From CAVQKZ01 sp963837325 (GTDB lineage Bacteria; Actinomycetota; Actinomycetes; Mycobacteriales; Jatrophihabitantaceae): DNA of 64,000 nucleotides. The position numbers were made by a program, and so were the translations under genes. The notes under the pieces are model-generated. The model ran no database searches. It was not told where the DNA came from and was given only the letters and a program-made list of their open reading frames with translations. Where the stretch lies: the NCBI GenBank assembly GCA_963837325.1, contig CAWIMV010000001.1:1-64000 (forward strand), given 5' to 3'. The first letter of the stretch is position 1. Each line of letters opens with the position of its first letter. Below are positions 36,342 to 46,162 of the stretch, one piece after another.

Positions 36342-36815
36342 ATGTCTTCGGAAGTGATGCTTTCGGGGTCTGAGTACGTACTCGTTGCACAGGTACCGAA
36401 GGGCTCCGACAGATGGGAGCAAACGCACTTCAATCGCGACATCGTCGAGCAGTTCTTCCGGCTTAGTCCCGGCGATTCAAAGTCGATCACACTCGAGCGA
36501 ATCGACTATCTCGGGCAGTTCGCTGGGCGCACGTCACGAACGCTTGTGTTCTCGGACGTGAACAAGAATCCAAAGATCGAACTGGACTACAGCCCGATAT
36601 GCGACTATCCCGTCGCCGGGGTGCCAATTCTGCTAGTGCTTGAACTTGACCCTCGAACGTTTCGGTACCGAGCCCTCATGCCTGGCGGAAGCGGTTACGC
36701 CGAAATGCTGCAGCTAAGCAACGATCTTCCGAAGATCGGCCGTGGTCACCGGCGCGGCATCACAAACCTCGACGAGGTCGAACTTCGGTGGCCAGGCGCA
36801 GGGCTGAGATCGTAG
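36342..36815 (+). CDS. small hypothetical protein of methylase operon
   Basis: A 157-aa protein starting 2 nt after the methylase stop. It is beta-rich (EYVLVAQVPKGS, TLVFSDVNKNPKIELDY, ILLVLELDPRTFRYR) and ends in a short helix. I recognise no family; the shape could suit a B3/NgoFVII-like DNA-reading domain, but that is only a guess. Position makes it an accessory of the two methylases. Confidence 0.65.
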   Translation: MSSEVMLSGSEYVLVAQVPKGSDRWEQTHFNRDIVEQFFRLSPGDSKSITLERIDYLGQFAGRTSRTLVFSDVNKNPKIELDYSPICDYPVAGVPILLVLELDPRTFRYRALMPGGSGYAEMLQLSNDLPKIGRGHRRGITNLDEVELRWPGAGLRS

Positions 36816-37014
36816 GCGTTGCGCACTAGCCGGCGACGAAGACAGCTCGAGCGACACGATCACGCCAAGTCCCAAAAGCCAGCGCGGCGCTCCCGCGGAC
36901 AGCGTTATCGCCTCCTGGGGTGGGTTGCAGCACGCGGGATTCGTGGGCGCAGAGCGGAAGTGGGATCTGATCTTGTGGTGCTGCGCCGCTGGTCGTCACG
37001 GGTTCAGCGAGCCG

Positions 37015-37833
37015 TCACTGGAAGGGGAGCGGCTCCTGGCAGACGGTGTGGATCCGCGTCTGGCCGTAGGGGCACGGCTGGTGCTCCTGCCACTGCGTGC
37101 AGCCGTGGTACACGCCTGCGGCCAGCACGATCAGCCCGGCGACGAGCAGGGCGTACAGCACTCCGATGATGACCTGCGCGGCGGATCGCATGCCGTCAAG
37201 AACGGTCCTGCGCCGGTAGGGCACGGCGGCGGTGCGGTACATCGCTTCGAGCGGAGGCGAGACGGTTTCGGCGAAGACGCGTTCGGCCTTCGAGCCGAAC
37301 GCGCCGGCTGCGTCGTACAGCGACGACGCTCCACCGCTGACGGCCTGGAACGCTGTGGGAGCCGCGGCCAGCGTGCGCACGAGGGCCCACACGGCACTTC
37401 CACCTCCGGCCAGCCCGGTGAGCGCTGCGACGCCGAGCGCGGAGCCGCCCTGGTACACCAGGCCGACGCTGCCCAGGGCGACGCTGACGACGGCGGTCAA
37501 GCACAGCGGGAAGGCGCCGTTGCCGACCAGGGCCCAGAGCATGCCGCGCGCGACGGCGATCCCTTTTTCTGCGGCTTTGTGCCGGGCAGTCGTCCAGGCG
37601 TGGCCGAGGGTGTCGGTCTTGTTGACCCGTTCGAACAGCTTGTCCAGCGGCGCTGCGAGCTCCTCACCCCACCGGGACTGGACCCAGTCGGCGGTTTCTG
37701 CTAGCGAGGCGGCGATGACGGCCTGGAGGATCTTGGTATTTTCGACGTCGTCGGCGAAGTCCTGGTCGCCGCGCAGCAGTGCGGCGCGGTACCCGTCGCA
37801 GACGGCGGTGACGATGTCCGTTTTCGAAGGCAT
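37015..37833 (-). CDS. membrane protein of unknown function
   Basis: A 272-aa protein from the ATG at 37833; the frame is open to an ATG at 37968, which would add a Pro/Ala-rich linker. Hydrophobic or glycine-rich segments occur at about 115-160 (FPLCLTAVVSVALGSVGLVY, SALGVAALTGLAGGGSA), and a strong transmembrane helix at about 228-247 (VIIGVLYALLVAGLIVLAAGV). A Cys pair in the tail (CTQWQEHQPCPYG) suggests an exported C-terminus. No family is recognised. The upstream region looks like decayed coding DNA, so the gene may be a shortened version of something longer. Confidence 0.55.
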   Translation of the reverse strand: MPSKTDIVTAVCDGYRAALLRGDQDFADDVENTKILQAVIAASLAETADWVQSRWGEELAAPLDKLFERVNKTDTLGHAWTTARHKAAEKGIAVARGMLWALVGNGAFPLCLTAVVSVALGSVGLVYQGGSALGVAALTGLAGGGSAVWALVRTLAAAPTAFQAVSGGASSLYDAAGAFGSKAERVFAETVSPPLEAMYRTAAVPYRRRTVLDGMRSAAQVIIGVLYALLVAGLIVLAAGVYHGCTQWQEHQPCPYGQTRIHTVCQEPLPFQ

Positions 37834-39117
37834 CGCGGCCTCCACGATGACAGCCGGTGTCGGTGCGCCCGGTGGCGACGACGGTAAAGGCATAGGGCCT
37901 CCCGCGCCAGAGGCATCGGTCGGCCGGTTGGCTGCACGGCCAGGCGGGGCGGCCGACGGTGGTGCCAACAGTGGCGGCGGGCGTGGCGCCCGCCGCAGGG
38001 CGTCTGGGGTTGCCGGTACTGGCCGTGCGGATAGGAACGAGTGTGCTGCGATGAGTGCCCCGACGAGGCCGAACGACCTGAGCGGGCCGTCGTTGCCGAT
38101 GGCAGTGACTCCCGTCCCGCTGCGTCACGCTGTTCCGCGGCAACGGATGCGGCTCCGACGACAACCCAACGTCAGACTGGTTGCCGCCTTGCCGGCTACC
38201 CCGTCGTCGGCATCGACCCAGGGGACAGGCAGCAGCCGTGGCGCCAACGACCGCAGCCGCCCGCGGCGATAGCCGTCGGTGAAGCATCGAGCCACCAGGA
38301 GCGAGTCGAGAGGCGTTGAAACACTTGCCGGTTTCGTAAGCCGACGCCCCCGCTGTGTAACGGCTGTCGCGGACAGATTCAGCGACCTCGCGCTGGTCGG
38401 ACCGCATGAACTCGTCCAGGCGGCGCCGCACCCAGCGGACCAGATCATCGAGTGGACGTTTCGGCTTGGGGTCGAGGCGGTCGGCAATGGTCTGCCACAG
38501 CGACGGCGAGGAGGACAGGTGTGCTCCAGTCTCGCGCGTCTCTTGGATGGTCTGACGCACCTCGCCGCCCGTCTGCTTTCACCGAACGGCGAACCCGCGC
38601 CTGAGTCTGACGAACCGCTTGGTCGGCCGCGGGTCCGGTTCCGGACGATGCGTGACACCTTGACGATGATGCCGCTCGTCGACGGCCTGGACGCTGCTGA
38701 GCGCGCCAAGACCGACGACTCGACGCGATCAGTCTTCACAATGAGTCGCCCGAGAACTGGTTCGAGAACCACGCCGTCGCGTGACGACAACGTGTCCACG
38801 AGACCGTGGTCAATACCAGGTGAGACCCCATGCGCATATCGAGGCATCCGCCCGCGACGGCTACGGACGTCCCGTCAGGTAGCCACGACGGTCGATTCAT
38901 GCTGTGATCAACCCATGGCCTCAAGCGCTTACTATTATCTGGTTCTCATAGGCCAAGCGCCGAAGATCTCAAGATCTGACTAGCCGGGAGTTCGCCATGC
39001 CAAGGTCTGTTCGTGTCTGGACATGACAGGCACACTCCGCACAGCGACATCTCACGAGATGGCCACCAGGGTTTGTAAACCATGCGCCGAGTGCGCTGGC
39101 TACGAACCACCAGTCTC
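37834..39117 (-). other. decayed coding region with att-like half motif
   Basis: This stretch of about 1.3 kb has no intact gene. On the minus strand 38560-38290 reads protein-like (SLWQTIADRLDPKPKRPLDD, RRLDEFMRSDQREVAES) and then loses frame; it may be the broken 5' part of the membrane gene at 37015. A partial copy of the bipartite motif lies at 38818-38850 (GGTGAGACC, then CATATCGAGGC). Confidence 0.45.
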
Positions 39118-39738
39118 ATGACGACCGACCTGTGGCTTGAGGACGCGGTCGGCGCTGTCGAGGAGTCGATCGAACAGCTCGTCACCGACTTTCGTCGGCA
39201 TCCGTTCGAGCATCGGGTAGAGCACTCCTTCCACATTCAGTTGTGGAACCTGCTAACCGGACACCAAACGCTGAGGCGGCAGATCAAACTCGTCGACCGG
39301 CCCTATATGACCCAGCTCATCCACAAAGAGTGGCCCAGCGATCGCAAGATCAACCTCTCCGGAAAGGGCAACGAGACGAGGCAGCGCTACGACATCGCCA
39401 TCCTCGATCCGGGGGTGCTCGCAGCGACCAAGATGGACGATTTCGTGAAGGGGGTTCCATCCGCTGCCATCGTAATCGAGCTGGGTTTGGACTACTCCCT
39501 CAAGCACCTCAAGCAGGACTTCGAGAAGCTCGAGTTGAACGAGGCGATGCACGCCTACGTCGTGCACTTCTCGCGGAAGCCGACCCGGCAGGCCAGCAAG
39601 GTCGAGGAGCTAATCGAGGAGAAGGCATCCGGGAAGATCAGGACAGCATATGTCCACTTGGACGTCAAGCACGACGCCTTCAAGTTCAAAACCCTCGATG
39701 GCCGGACCTTCGAGGAAGGCAAGTACGCCCTTAGTTAG
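39118..39738 (+). CDS. hypothetical protein, possible nuclease-fold
   Basis: A 206-aa protein; I use the ATG at 39118 (MTTDLWLEDAVG), and an ATG at 39082 is in frame. It is well folded in appearance: an amphipathic N-terminal helix, QRYDIAILDP and AIVIELGLD as two strands with acidic residues, then a charged helix pair. The D and E spacing recalls PD-(D/E)XK proteins, but the lysine is missing. I do not assign a family. Lysine content is higher than in its neighbours, suggesting separate acquisition. Confidence 0.65.
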   Translation: MTTDLWLEDAVGAVEESIEQLVTDFRRHPFEHRVEHSFHIQLWNLLTGHQTLRRQIKLVDRPYMTQLIHKEWPSDRKINLSGKGNETRQRYDIAILDPGVLAATKMDDFVKGVPSAAIVIELGLDYSLKHLKQDFEKLELNEAMHAYVVHFSRKPTRQASKVEELIEEKASGKIRTAYVHLDVKHDAFKFKTLDGRTFEEGKYALS

Positions 39739-39925
39739 GGCCTGTATGGCCAGTACGCAAGCGCCTTCCGGTACCCCAGCAAGTCTGCGCATAGTGCCCC
39801 TTCTGAAGTGGATTCGCGCCACGATGAGAGCGCCCAGATCGACGGTTCTCTCGCGTTACCGCCGACCTTCGCATCGTGTTTCCCGCCTTGATCCCCACAA
39901 ACCGAAGGTCGACCTCTTTGAGGGA

Positions 39926-40595
39926 TTAGGCGTGTTCGCAGGCGATGTGGTCCTTGTCGGCGTCGCGGGCGGTGTTGCCGCTGTAGATCCAGGTGCTGAC
40001 GTAGAAGTTCGTCACGGGGGTGCCGGAGGTTGAGTCGTGGGCGCCGGGTCGGCCGACGCCGTGCGGGAATCTGGTATGCATCTGGTCGCAGTTGGCGTAT
40101 TTCGGCGGGGTGGTCGGTCCGCAGACGCGGACTAGCCCGGTCAGGATGGAGAAGTGGCTCAGGGCATTGTCGCTCCAGCGGATCGAGAAGTTGGCCCGCA
40201 CGCGGTAGGACGCGCAGGTCTTGGGGCTGATCGCGTGCCAGTTGGTGCTGCTGCTCGCTGACGGGTTCGGGCCGGAGTTGTTCGGCGTCTGCGTTGCTCA
40301 GCACGGCTCGGGTTGAGGTGCCGAGCGTGACCTTGTCGACCTGGACGGCGTTCACGTTGGTGCGTTTGGTGATGGAGGCGCTGCCGCGGACGTTGACGAT
40401 CTCCCCGGCGGGGTCATTCGCGACCGTGACGGTGACCTTGTACGCGACCCCACCCAGGGCCGGCTCGCCGCCTCGGTACTTGTTGCCCTGCGCGACGCTG
40501 ACGTTGCTCACCGAATCAGCCCACGCCGCCCCAGCGCCGGCGAACGTCACCGCCGTCACCGCGAAGATGATCGTCCCAGCCTTCAGCCTCGACAT
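39926..40595 (-). pseudogene. frameshifted secreted protein with Excalibur-like tail
   Basis: From the ATG at 40595 the minus strand encodes a clear Sec signal peptide (basic MSRLKAG, hydrophobic TIIFAVTAVTFAGAG, then AWADS as a probable cleavage site) and a beta-rich domain of about 80 residues. Near 40270-40300 the signal moves to another frame, which reads ASSSTNWHAISPKTCASYRV and ends DADKDHIACEHA at 39926, close to the calcium-binding Excalibur motif. One base has been gained or lost, so no full-length product is made unless this is a sequencing error. Confidence 0.7.
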
Positions 40596-40856
40596 CGCTC
40601 CGCCTCCCTGTCTGACCGTTCCGGACGCGCCGAAGTAAAACAACTGTCAGTAGTCCGCCAAGGCTTACACGGGGCGCCACCAAAGAGATGCCGGCTTACG
40701 TGTCGGATTTCGGGTTGTTCTTGCTCTGGGCAGTGGTCCTCGGGTTGAACGGCGGGCAGCGGACATCCGCACAAGTATCCGTCTCGCGTGCTCGGGGTCA
40801 GCTCACTGCCAGATCGGTGTTGTCGCATTCCGCGTGGGGGTCCACCGTTGGGTGGC

Positions 40857-42362
40857 ATGACTGATGCTGACCTGTACCTGCGCCTTTCGGTGGAGTTCGA
40901 GGGCTCCACGTCTATCGACCGCCAGGAGGCGGACTGCCGACGTTGGTGCCTTGCGCACGGCCTGGCCGTCCGGAGGGTGCATGTCGATCGCGGCGTTTCC
41001 GGCTTCGACCAGACGGCCCACCGCGGTGGGTTCGACGCGGCACTCGCCGCAGTGACCACTGGTGAGGTGGCGACGCTGGTGGTTTGGAAGTTGGATCGGC
41101 TCTCGCGCCGCGGTGTCGGCCAGGTCGGGCAGGTCCTTGACGAGTTCGAGAAGGCCGGCGGTCGGCTGGTGTCGGTGCAGGATCAACTTGACACTTCCCA
41201 GCCGCAGGCACGAATGATCATCGCCGTGCTGTCGGAGTTCGCTCGGGCCGAGAGCGAGACGATGGGTCTGCGGGTCAAGTCGGCTAAGCAGGCGCAACGT
41301 GGCGCCGGGCTCTGGTTGAGCGGCAAGCCACCCTATGGCTACGCCATCGCGCCCGACCATCGCCTCGCGCCGGTCGAGCCGGCGGCCTCGCACATGCGCG
41401 GTGTGTTCGCCATGATCCTTGCCGGGCACAGCCTGATCGCGATCTGCGGCTGGCTCAACGCGCACGGTGCGCGCAACTCCCGGGGTAACCCGTGGCGCGA
41501 CAGTGCGCTGTGCTCGGCCATCACCACGCCCGCCTACGCCGGGTTCACGCCCCAGCGGCACGTCACCGCCGAGGGGCGACACGCGGCCGGAAAGCCGGAG
41601 GTCTACCGAGACCCGGATACCGGCTTGGAGGTGTCCTGCCTGACACGGGGAGCGAAACCGATCATCTCCCGCGCCGAGCAGCTGGCAGCCTTCGCCGTGC
41701 TTCAGACGCGGCTGCGCCGCTACGGTCGCGGGAGCATGCCGCGCCGCCCCGCCCACGCCCTGCTGCTGCGCGGCCTGGGCCGCTGCGCCAACTGCGGCCA
41801 GACGCTAGTCACCCACAACGGCTACCGGTGCCGCTCCTACGACCGGTTCGGAAACCTCATCTGCACGCTGCCGGCCAACTCCGGCGTCGATACCGTCGAC
41901 CGCCGCGTCACCGCGGCCTGGCAGCAGCTCGTCAGCACCGATCAGCCCGACAACCAGCACCTACGTCAAGCAGTCGCACAGCGATGGGCACCCATCGCTC
42001 GTCGCCGCACCGGATGGCGGCGGCTCCAAGCCGACCTCGACGACCTGCGCGCGCGCCTGGGCGACGCCGACACCGCACACTACGTCCGCGGTGACCTCGA
42101 CGCAGCCCGGCACGCAAACGTCGCCAAGAAACTCACCAACCAAATCGCGCGCCTCGAGGCCGCCCTCGCCGAAACCGAACCCCACCTTGACATCACACCG
42201 CTCGATGATCGCGCCCATATCGCCGAGCGCTGGCAGCTCGAGACCTATCACGGCCGACAGGACCTCCTGCGCCTCGCCTGGAGCAAGATTCTCCTGGCCA
42301 AAGCGTCAATCCGCGGCGCCCATTTCGACGATCGACGCCTGACATACTTCCGCGCAATGTGA
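40857..42362 (+). CDS. large serine recombinase
   Basis: A 501-aa protein from the ATG at 40857. The N-terminal resolvase domain starts DLYLRLSVEFEGSTSIDRQE, with the nucleophilic serine in the YLRLS strand and the arginines of VDRGVSGF and LDRLSRRG. A recombinase domain follows (GKPPYGYAIAP, IAICGWLNAHGARNSRG) with a zinc ribbon (CANCGQTL, then CRSYDRFGNLIC). The C-terminal coiled coil (AKKLTNQIARLEAALAE) is typical. Such enzymes integrate or excise mobile elements. It is the only intact recombinase in the window. No matching att pair was identified. Confidence 0.93.
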   Translation: MTDADLYLRLSVEFEGSTSIDRQEADCRRWCLAHGLAVRRVHVDRGVSGFDQTAHRGGFDAALAAVTTGEVATLVVWKLDRLSRRGVGQVGQVLDEFEKAGGRLVSVQDQLDTSQPQARMIIAVLSEFARAESETMGLRVKSAKQAQRGAGLWLSGKPPYGYAIAPDHRLAPVEPAASHMRGVFAMILAGHSLIAICGWLNAHGARNSRGNPWRDSALCSAITTPAYAGFTPQRHVTAEGRHAAGKPEVYRDPDTGLEVSCLTRGAKPIISRAEQLAAFAVLQTRLRRYGRGSMPRRPAHALLLRGLGRCANCGQTLVTHNGYRCRSYDRFGNLICTLPANSGVDTVDRRVTAAWQQLVSTDQPDNQHLRQAVAQRWAPIARRRTGWRRLQADLDDLRARLGDADTAHYVRGDLDAARHANVAKKLTNQIARLEAALAETEPHLDITPLDDRAHIAERWQLETYHGRQDLLRLAWSKILLAKASIRGAHFDDRRLTYFRAM

Positions 42363-42429
42363 GCAGGGCACATCGCGCGCGGAACGACCGCTTGGTACTC
42401 CAGCATGGTGCAGACGAGCGGCGGGCTCG

Positions 42430-42599
42430 GGCGGCGTCACAGACCAACCACCGCTCGCCGCGCAGGTCCAGCTGCTTGGCGCGCCGGACTCGCATTGAAC
42501 GGCGAGTCCGCCAGCCCGGCCGAGATTCGATCCGCCGTGACGGAAGTTGTCCGGACCCAGTCCTATCGCGCCGTGGCTCGTGCGCTCGCCAACAGATGA
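42430..42599 (+). pseudogene. glycosyltransferase (MGT-type) C-terminal remnant
   Basis: The frame ending at 42599 reads AGLALNGESASPAEIRSAVT and then SYRAVARALANR, matching the C-terminal helix region of macrolide/UDP-glycosyltransferases (ASPAEIRSAV, the YR-x3-RAL block). No upstream portion survives. It is one of several host-type gene fragments trapped between cargo modules. Confidence 0.5.
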
Positions 42600-42962
42600 A
42601 GGCCCCCGGATACCGACATGCGCACGGTCGCGTTCTGCGAAGCGCTCACTTGGATTCCGTGGAGGTCGAGGGATCGTGTGCCGGCGGCGCTGGTCAGCCT
42701 CTGGCCGCATTCGCGAGGAAGACCGCATCAGGGGTTGAGACGGGTGGCGCCGCCTTGGCGAGCGCATACGGATTGATCTGCGCATGAGATCGGCTACTGC
42801 GCGGCGCGCCTATCGAGGGTTCCAGGGGGCGAACATCGCGTCTGACTCTCGCGCCGGGAGACCGGTGATACGACCCGGACGAAAGCTCACACGTTGGCCG
42901 CGTGACCTACGGGGCCAGCCGTGTGGCGCACGGCCGGCCTTCGAAATCGCTACCATCTCCAC
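42600..42962. other. intergenic with degenerate att-like motif
   Basis: No gene is supported. A diverged bipartite motif is at 42772-42818 (GATTGATCTGCGC, then CCTATCGAGG). It lies just upstream of the CHAT module. Confidence 0.4.
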
Positions 42963-43334
42963 GTGACTGTGATCGCCCATCTCCCGAGCGACTTGGCGGA
43001 CGAAATGGTCCAGGAGGGGCTCGCCAAGCCGACGCTATCTGCTCGGGCAGATCCTTCAGTTTTCGCGCATTCGATGGAAATTGTCGGCTACAGCGCGAAC
43101 CTCGCCACTGTGCTCGTCTCGCTCGGCGCTATTCCTGATTTGTGTCACCGCGTGGCCAACTGGTGGAAACACAAAGCGACCAGCACCGAGGCCGCGACGG
43201 TTCGGGTGCTCGTACGTGACGACAATACTGGCCGCACGGCAACGATTGAGTTGTCTGCCGTGCCCTCGGAGTCGCTGGCCTCGCTCGTCCAGGAAGCGCT
43301 CGACAGTATCGACAAACCTCAACCGACACCCTGA
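42963..43334 (+). CDS. EACC1-like effector-associated protein
   Basis: A 123-aa protein from the GTG at 42963. The middle (MEIVGYSANLATVLVSLGAI) is weakly hydrophobic and is followed by WWKH and a small beta domain (ATVRVLVRDDNTGRTATIEL) with a terminal helix. This is the shape of effector-associated constant component 1 (EACC1), described in predicted NTP-dependent conflict systems and often encoded just before a CHAT or caspase-like protease. The next gene is a CHAT protease whose ATG overlaps this stop (TGATG). EACC1 is thought to link a sensor to the effector. Confidence 0.6.
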   Translation: MTVIAHLPSDLADEMVQEGLAKPTLSARADPSVFAHSMEIVGYSANLATVLVSLGAIPDLCHRVANWWKHKATSTEAATVRVLVRDDNTGRTATIELSAVPSESLASLVQEALDSIDKPQPTP

Positions 43335-45685
43335 TGGTGCTCAGCGGGGCGCACTTGGCGGCTGTCCGAAAGCTTGAGGCGATAAACGCAGATTTCCGGC
43401 GCGGCAGGCTTCGAAGCCCCAAGCAGCTAAGCGAGGCAGTAGGCCAGGTACTGACGCTCGCTCACGCCCTTGACGGACTCGCTAACGAGGCTGACGCGGT
43501 CGAGCATGCCGCGCTCGCCTATCAGCTTGCAGGGAACCTTCAGCTCTCGGGGGGCAACATCGAAGACGGCGTCGATAGCCTCGTCGAAGCGGGGGACCGC
43601 TTTGAACAGGGTGGAATAGTCAGCGAGAACCATGCCAGGTTCCTTCACGACTTCGCCGTCGTACTACACGAGCTCTCAGTTCCCGATATCCCGCTAAAGT
43701 ACGCCCGACAGTCGCAGCAGATGTTCCGCCAGCTGGATCTCGCCGAGATTGACGGCGAACGACACGACATCGACGAGTTCATCGGACGGCTTGAAGCGGG
43801 CGACGAGCCCACGACAGCAGATCGAATCGACGATTCTCGTAGACGCCTAACTCAGACTAAACGAGGGAAACGCTCAGAAGCCGCCCAGGCGTTGGCGATC
43901 GACATCCTGAACTCCGGTGCGGCCTCTGACCACATTGAAGAGTTGCACGCGGCACTGAAGACTGCGTTCACCGAATGCTGGCGCGATCGAAAGCGTCGCT
44001 TGGATGACGCCGTGGTTGTCGTACGTACTATGATCGAGCTGTACTGGCAGCAGTTGCCGTTGCCAAGGTGGACTGCCCAGGCAGCGAATGACGTCGCATC
44101 GCACAGTGAGCAAATGGGCCGCGTAGATTTCGTGGCTGATGCGTTGACCGTCGCGGCCCTATGCAAGCTTGCCGCCGGTGATCGCTCGGGTGGCCTAGAG
44201 ACGCTTCTCGCCTCGATCGCAACTCATGACGAGTTCTCCCTGAGTTCCGAATCGTCGATAATTCGAAGTCTGGCCGGACGAGCCAATGAATATGCAAGAC
44301 AGTTTGCCTTGCACGAAGCCATTGACCTGGGCGACGTTGGTCTGGTCGCCGAGTTGATCGAATCAGCCCGCCTCCAGGTTGAACCGCTCACAGCGCAGCA
44401 CATGCGCGTCGGCACGCTGAGGCGGAGCCGAATAGGCAACCTCAGGCCGGTGTCGGTTGTCGGCCATTCTCGGCTAGCTCCCCACTACCGTCGGATTCAG
44501 CCGGGGCCGTTAGTTGAACTGCTCGACGCGATCTCATCCGCAGGCGGCCCGGACGCCAGTTGGTGGGGATGCTGGACTGTGAACGAACGCGTCTATTGGG
44601 CGCTTCTACTCGATGGGCAGTGGGCATGCGGAGAGATCTCCCTGTCGGAGGGCACGCGGCTGCGTGAGCTGATGACGAAGGCGCTGAAGACGTCGCCGCA
44701 GTCGGGTCGCGGATCGCTTGACGAAATCTTGCAAGGGCCATGGTGTCGGACCGCCTTCGCTGAGGAAGACACGGCTGTTGAACTAGGCGAGGCCCTCCTT
44801 CCAGGACCGCTGAAGGAGCGGATTCGTGGGACGCCGAGGATGCATGCGCTCTCACTCGTGGTGTCAGGGAACCTGCTCGCCCTCGTTCCCGTATCGCTGC
44901 TCGGCGTGCGCGTAGATATCCTCACTTCCCGTCGACTAGTCGAAAGCGCCACACTCCGCCTCGCCCCACCGGCCACGCTCGTCGATCGTCTCGCCCAGCG
45001 GCCCGCGACAGGCTCTGAGGCATTCCCGCTGCACCTTGCCTGCGTGGACCCGCGCGGCGACTTGCGAAATAGTCGCGAGGCGCCAGCCGGAGCGCGCCAG
45101 ATCCTCACCGGCGAACCCGCGAGCAATCTGCCGCCTCCGTCGCTCGCCGCTCTTACTGCAGCTTTGAACGCCCACCCGCCCGGAACGCAGGGCCTGTTCT
45201 ATTACTCTGGACACACCGAATCGGTGGGAGCCGGCGGGGACGACGGCGATGCCCTGGCCCTATACGGCGGTGATGCGTTGTCAGCTGCCCAGATCTTCAC
45301 TGGCGTAGCCGAGGGAAATGGACCGTACTTCCCGGAGCGTGTACTACTAAGTGCGTGCGCATCTTCTGGTGCCCAAGGAGCCGGTTCAGGCGAGTGGCTA
45401 GGCCTGACCGCGGCAGTTCTGTGGGCTGGCGCCCGTCAGGTGATCGCGACAACTTGGCCGATCTGGGATACCCACTTCACATCGCGTTTCGATCGCGATC
45501 TAGCAGCGGCGCTGCAGCGCGGGGGCGACCCGGCGATGGCACTCCGAGATCTGCAACTTGCATCCCTCGACGCATGGCGCTCAAGCGATCACGACCTCGC
45601 GGAAAGCGCACGATTCTCTGTCTTGGAGGAACTTCCGTTTCCCCTCACATGGTCCGCCTTCTTCTGCGTCGGGATCAGATCGTGA
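43334..45685 (+). CDS. CHAT-domain caspase-like protease
   Basis: A 783-aa protein. The C-terminal CHAT peptidase has both catalytic residues: H627 in FYYSGHTE and C675 in VLLSACASSG, followed by AVLWAGARQVIATTWPIWD, the usual C-terminal strand-helix. The first 400 residues are helical and repeat-like (ADAVEHAALAYQLAGNLQLS, SLVEAGDRFEQGG), probably TPR-type sensing repeats. CHAT proteases act as activated effectors in several bacterial immune systems. The substrate here is unknown; no gasdermin-like gene is adjacent. Confidence 0.9.
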   Translation: MVLSGAHLAAVRKLEAINADFRRGRLRSPKQLSEAVGQVLTLAHALDGLANEADAVEHAALAYQLAGNLQLSGGNIEDGVDSLVEAGDRFEQGGIVSENHARFLHDFAVVLHELSVPDIPLKYARQSQQMFRQLDLAEIDGERHDIDEFIGRLEAGDEPTTADRIDDSRRRLTQTKRGKRSEAAQALAIDILNSGAASDHIEELHAALKTAFTECWRDRKRRLDDAVVVVRTMIELYWQQLPLPRWTAQAANDVASHSEQMGRVDFVADALTVAALCKLAAGDRSGGLETLLASIATHDEFSLSSESSIIRSLAGRANEYARQFALHEAIDLGDVGLVAELIESARLQVEPLTAQHMRVGTLRRSRIGNLRPVSVVGHSRLAPHYRRIQPGPLVELLDAISSAGGPDASWWGCWTVNERVYWALLLDGQWACGEISLSEGTRLRELMTKALKTSPQSGRGSLDEILQGPWCRTAFAEEDTAVELGEALLPGPLKERIRGTPRMHALSLVVSGNLLALVPVSLLGVRVDILTSRRLVESATLRLAPPATLVDRLAQRPATGSEAFPLHLACVDPRGDLRNSREAPAGARQILTGEPASNLPPPSLAALTAALNAHPPGTQGLFYYSGHTESVGAGGDDGDALALYGGDALSAAQIFTGVAEGNGPYFPERVLLSACASSGAQGAGSGEWLGLTAAVLWAGARQVIATTWPIWDTHFTSRFDRDLAAALQRGGDPAMALRDLQLASLDAWRSSDHDLAESARFSVLEELPFPLTWSAFFCVGIRS

Positions 45686-45744
45686 CTGGGGTACTTGGTG
45701 ACCGCGGTCCGTCGCGCGCGCGGATCGCTCGGTTTGTGAACAGC

Positions 45745-46025
45745 GCTCGATAATTGACCCCTGGCAGCAGTTGAAGATGACCCCTGTTCGGTCATTTCGG
45801 TCAGGCTTTGTCGGCGTTCGTGGCGGTGGGGACGCGGCCGAGGTCGCGGTCTTTGAACCTGCGGCTGTGGCTTTAAGTCGATGACTTCGACGTCGTGGAC
45901 GAAGCGGTCGATCATCGCAGCGGCCACGACATCGTCGCCGAAGACGTCGCCCCCAGCGACCGAAGACCTTGTTGCCAGTGCCGATCACGCTCGCTCGTTC
46001 GTAGCGACTGGACGCGAGCTGGAAA
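45745..46025 (-). pseudogene. IS21-family istB remnant with terminal repeats
   Basis: The minus strand reads YERASVIGTGNKVFGRWG, then VFGDDVVAAAMIDRFVHD and, after another frame change, RFKDRDLGRVPTATNADKA: the C-terminus of the IS21 helper ATPase IstB, with at least two frameshifts. Beyond its stop come two TGACCCCTG-type repeats at about 45757-45787, which look like the multiple terminal repeats of this family. Only about 90 codons survive, so the insertion sequence is dead. Confidence 0.75.
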
Positions 46026-46112
46026 GATAGGTTCGTGGCTTCGGGTTCGAATGGGATCTAGCCGCCCTCGTCGACCTATGCGGACGTCGGCTAGATCCGG
46101 TCGTGGCTGACA

Positions 46113-46162
46113 GATCCATATGCGCGTTCCGCCTAGGCGATCGACTTCGCGCAGATCGACGG
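46113..46162 (+). repeat. att-like bipartite motif
   Basis: GATCCATATGCGC, with GATCGACGG starting 37 nt after the CATATGCGC start. It lies directly beyond the istB remnant. Confidence 0.45.

Noticed and set aside
37232..38272. 346-aa plus-strand open frame
   Set aside because: It is antisense to the membrane protein at 37015 and decayed sequence; low-complexity Ala/Arg/Ser composition.
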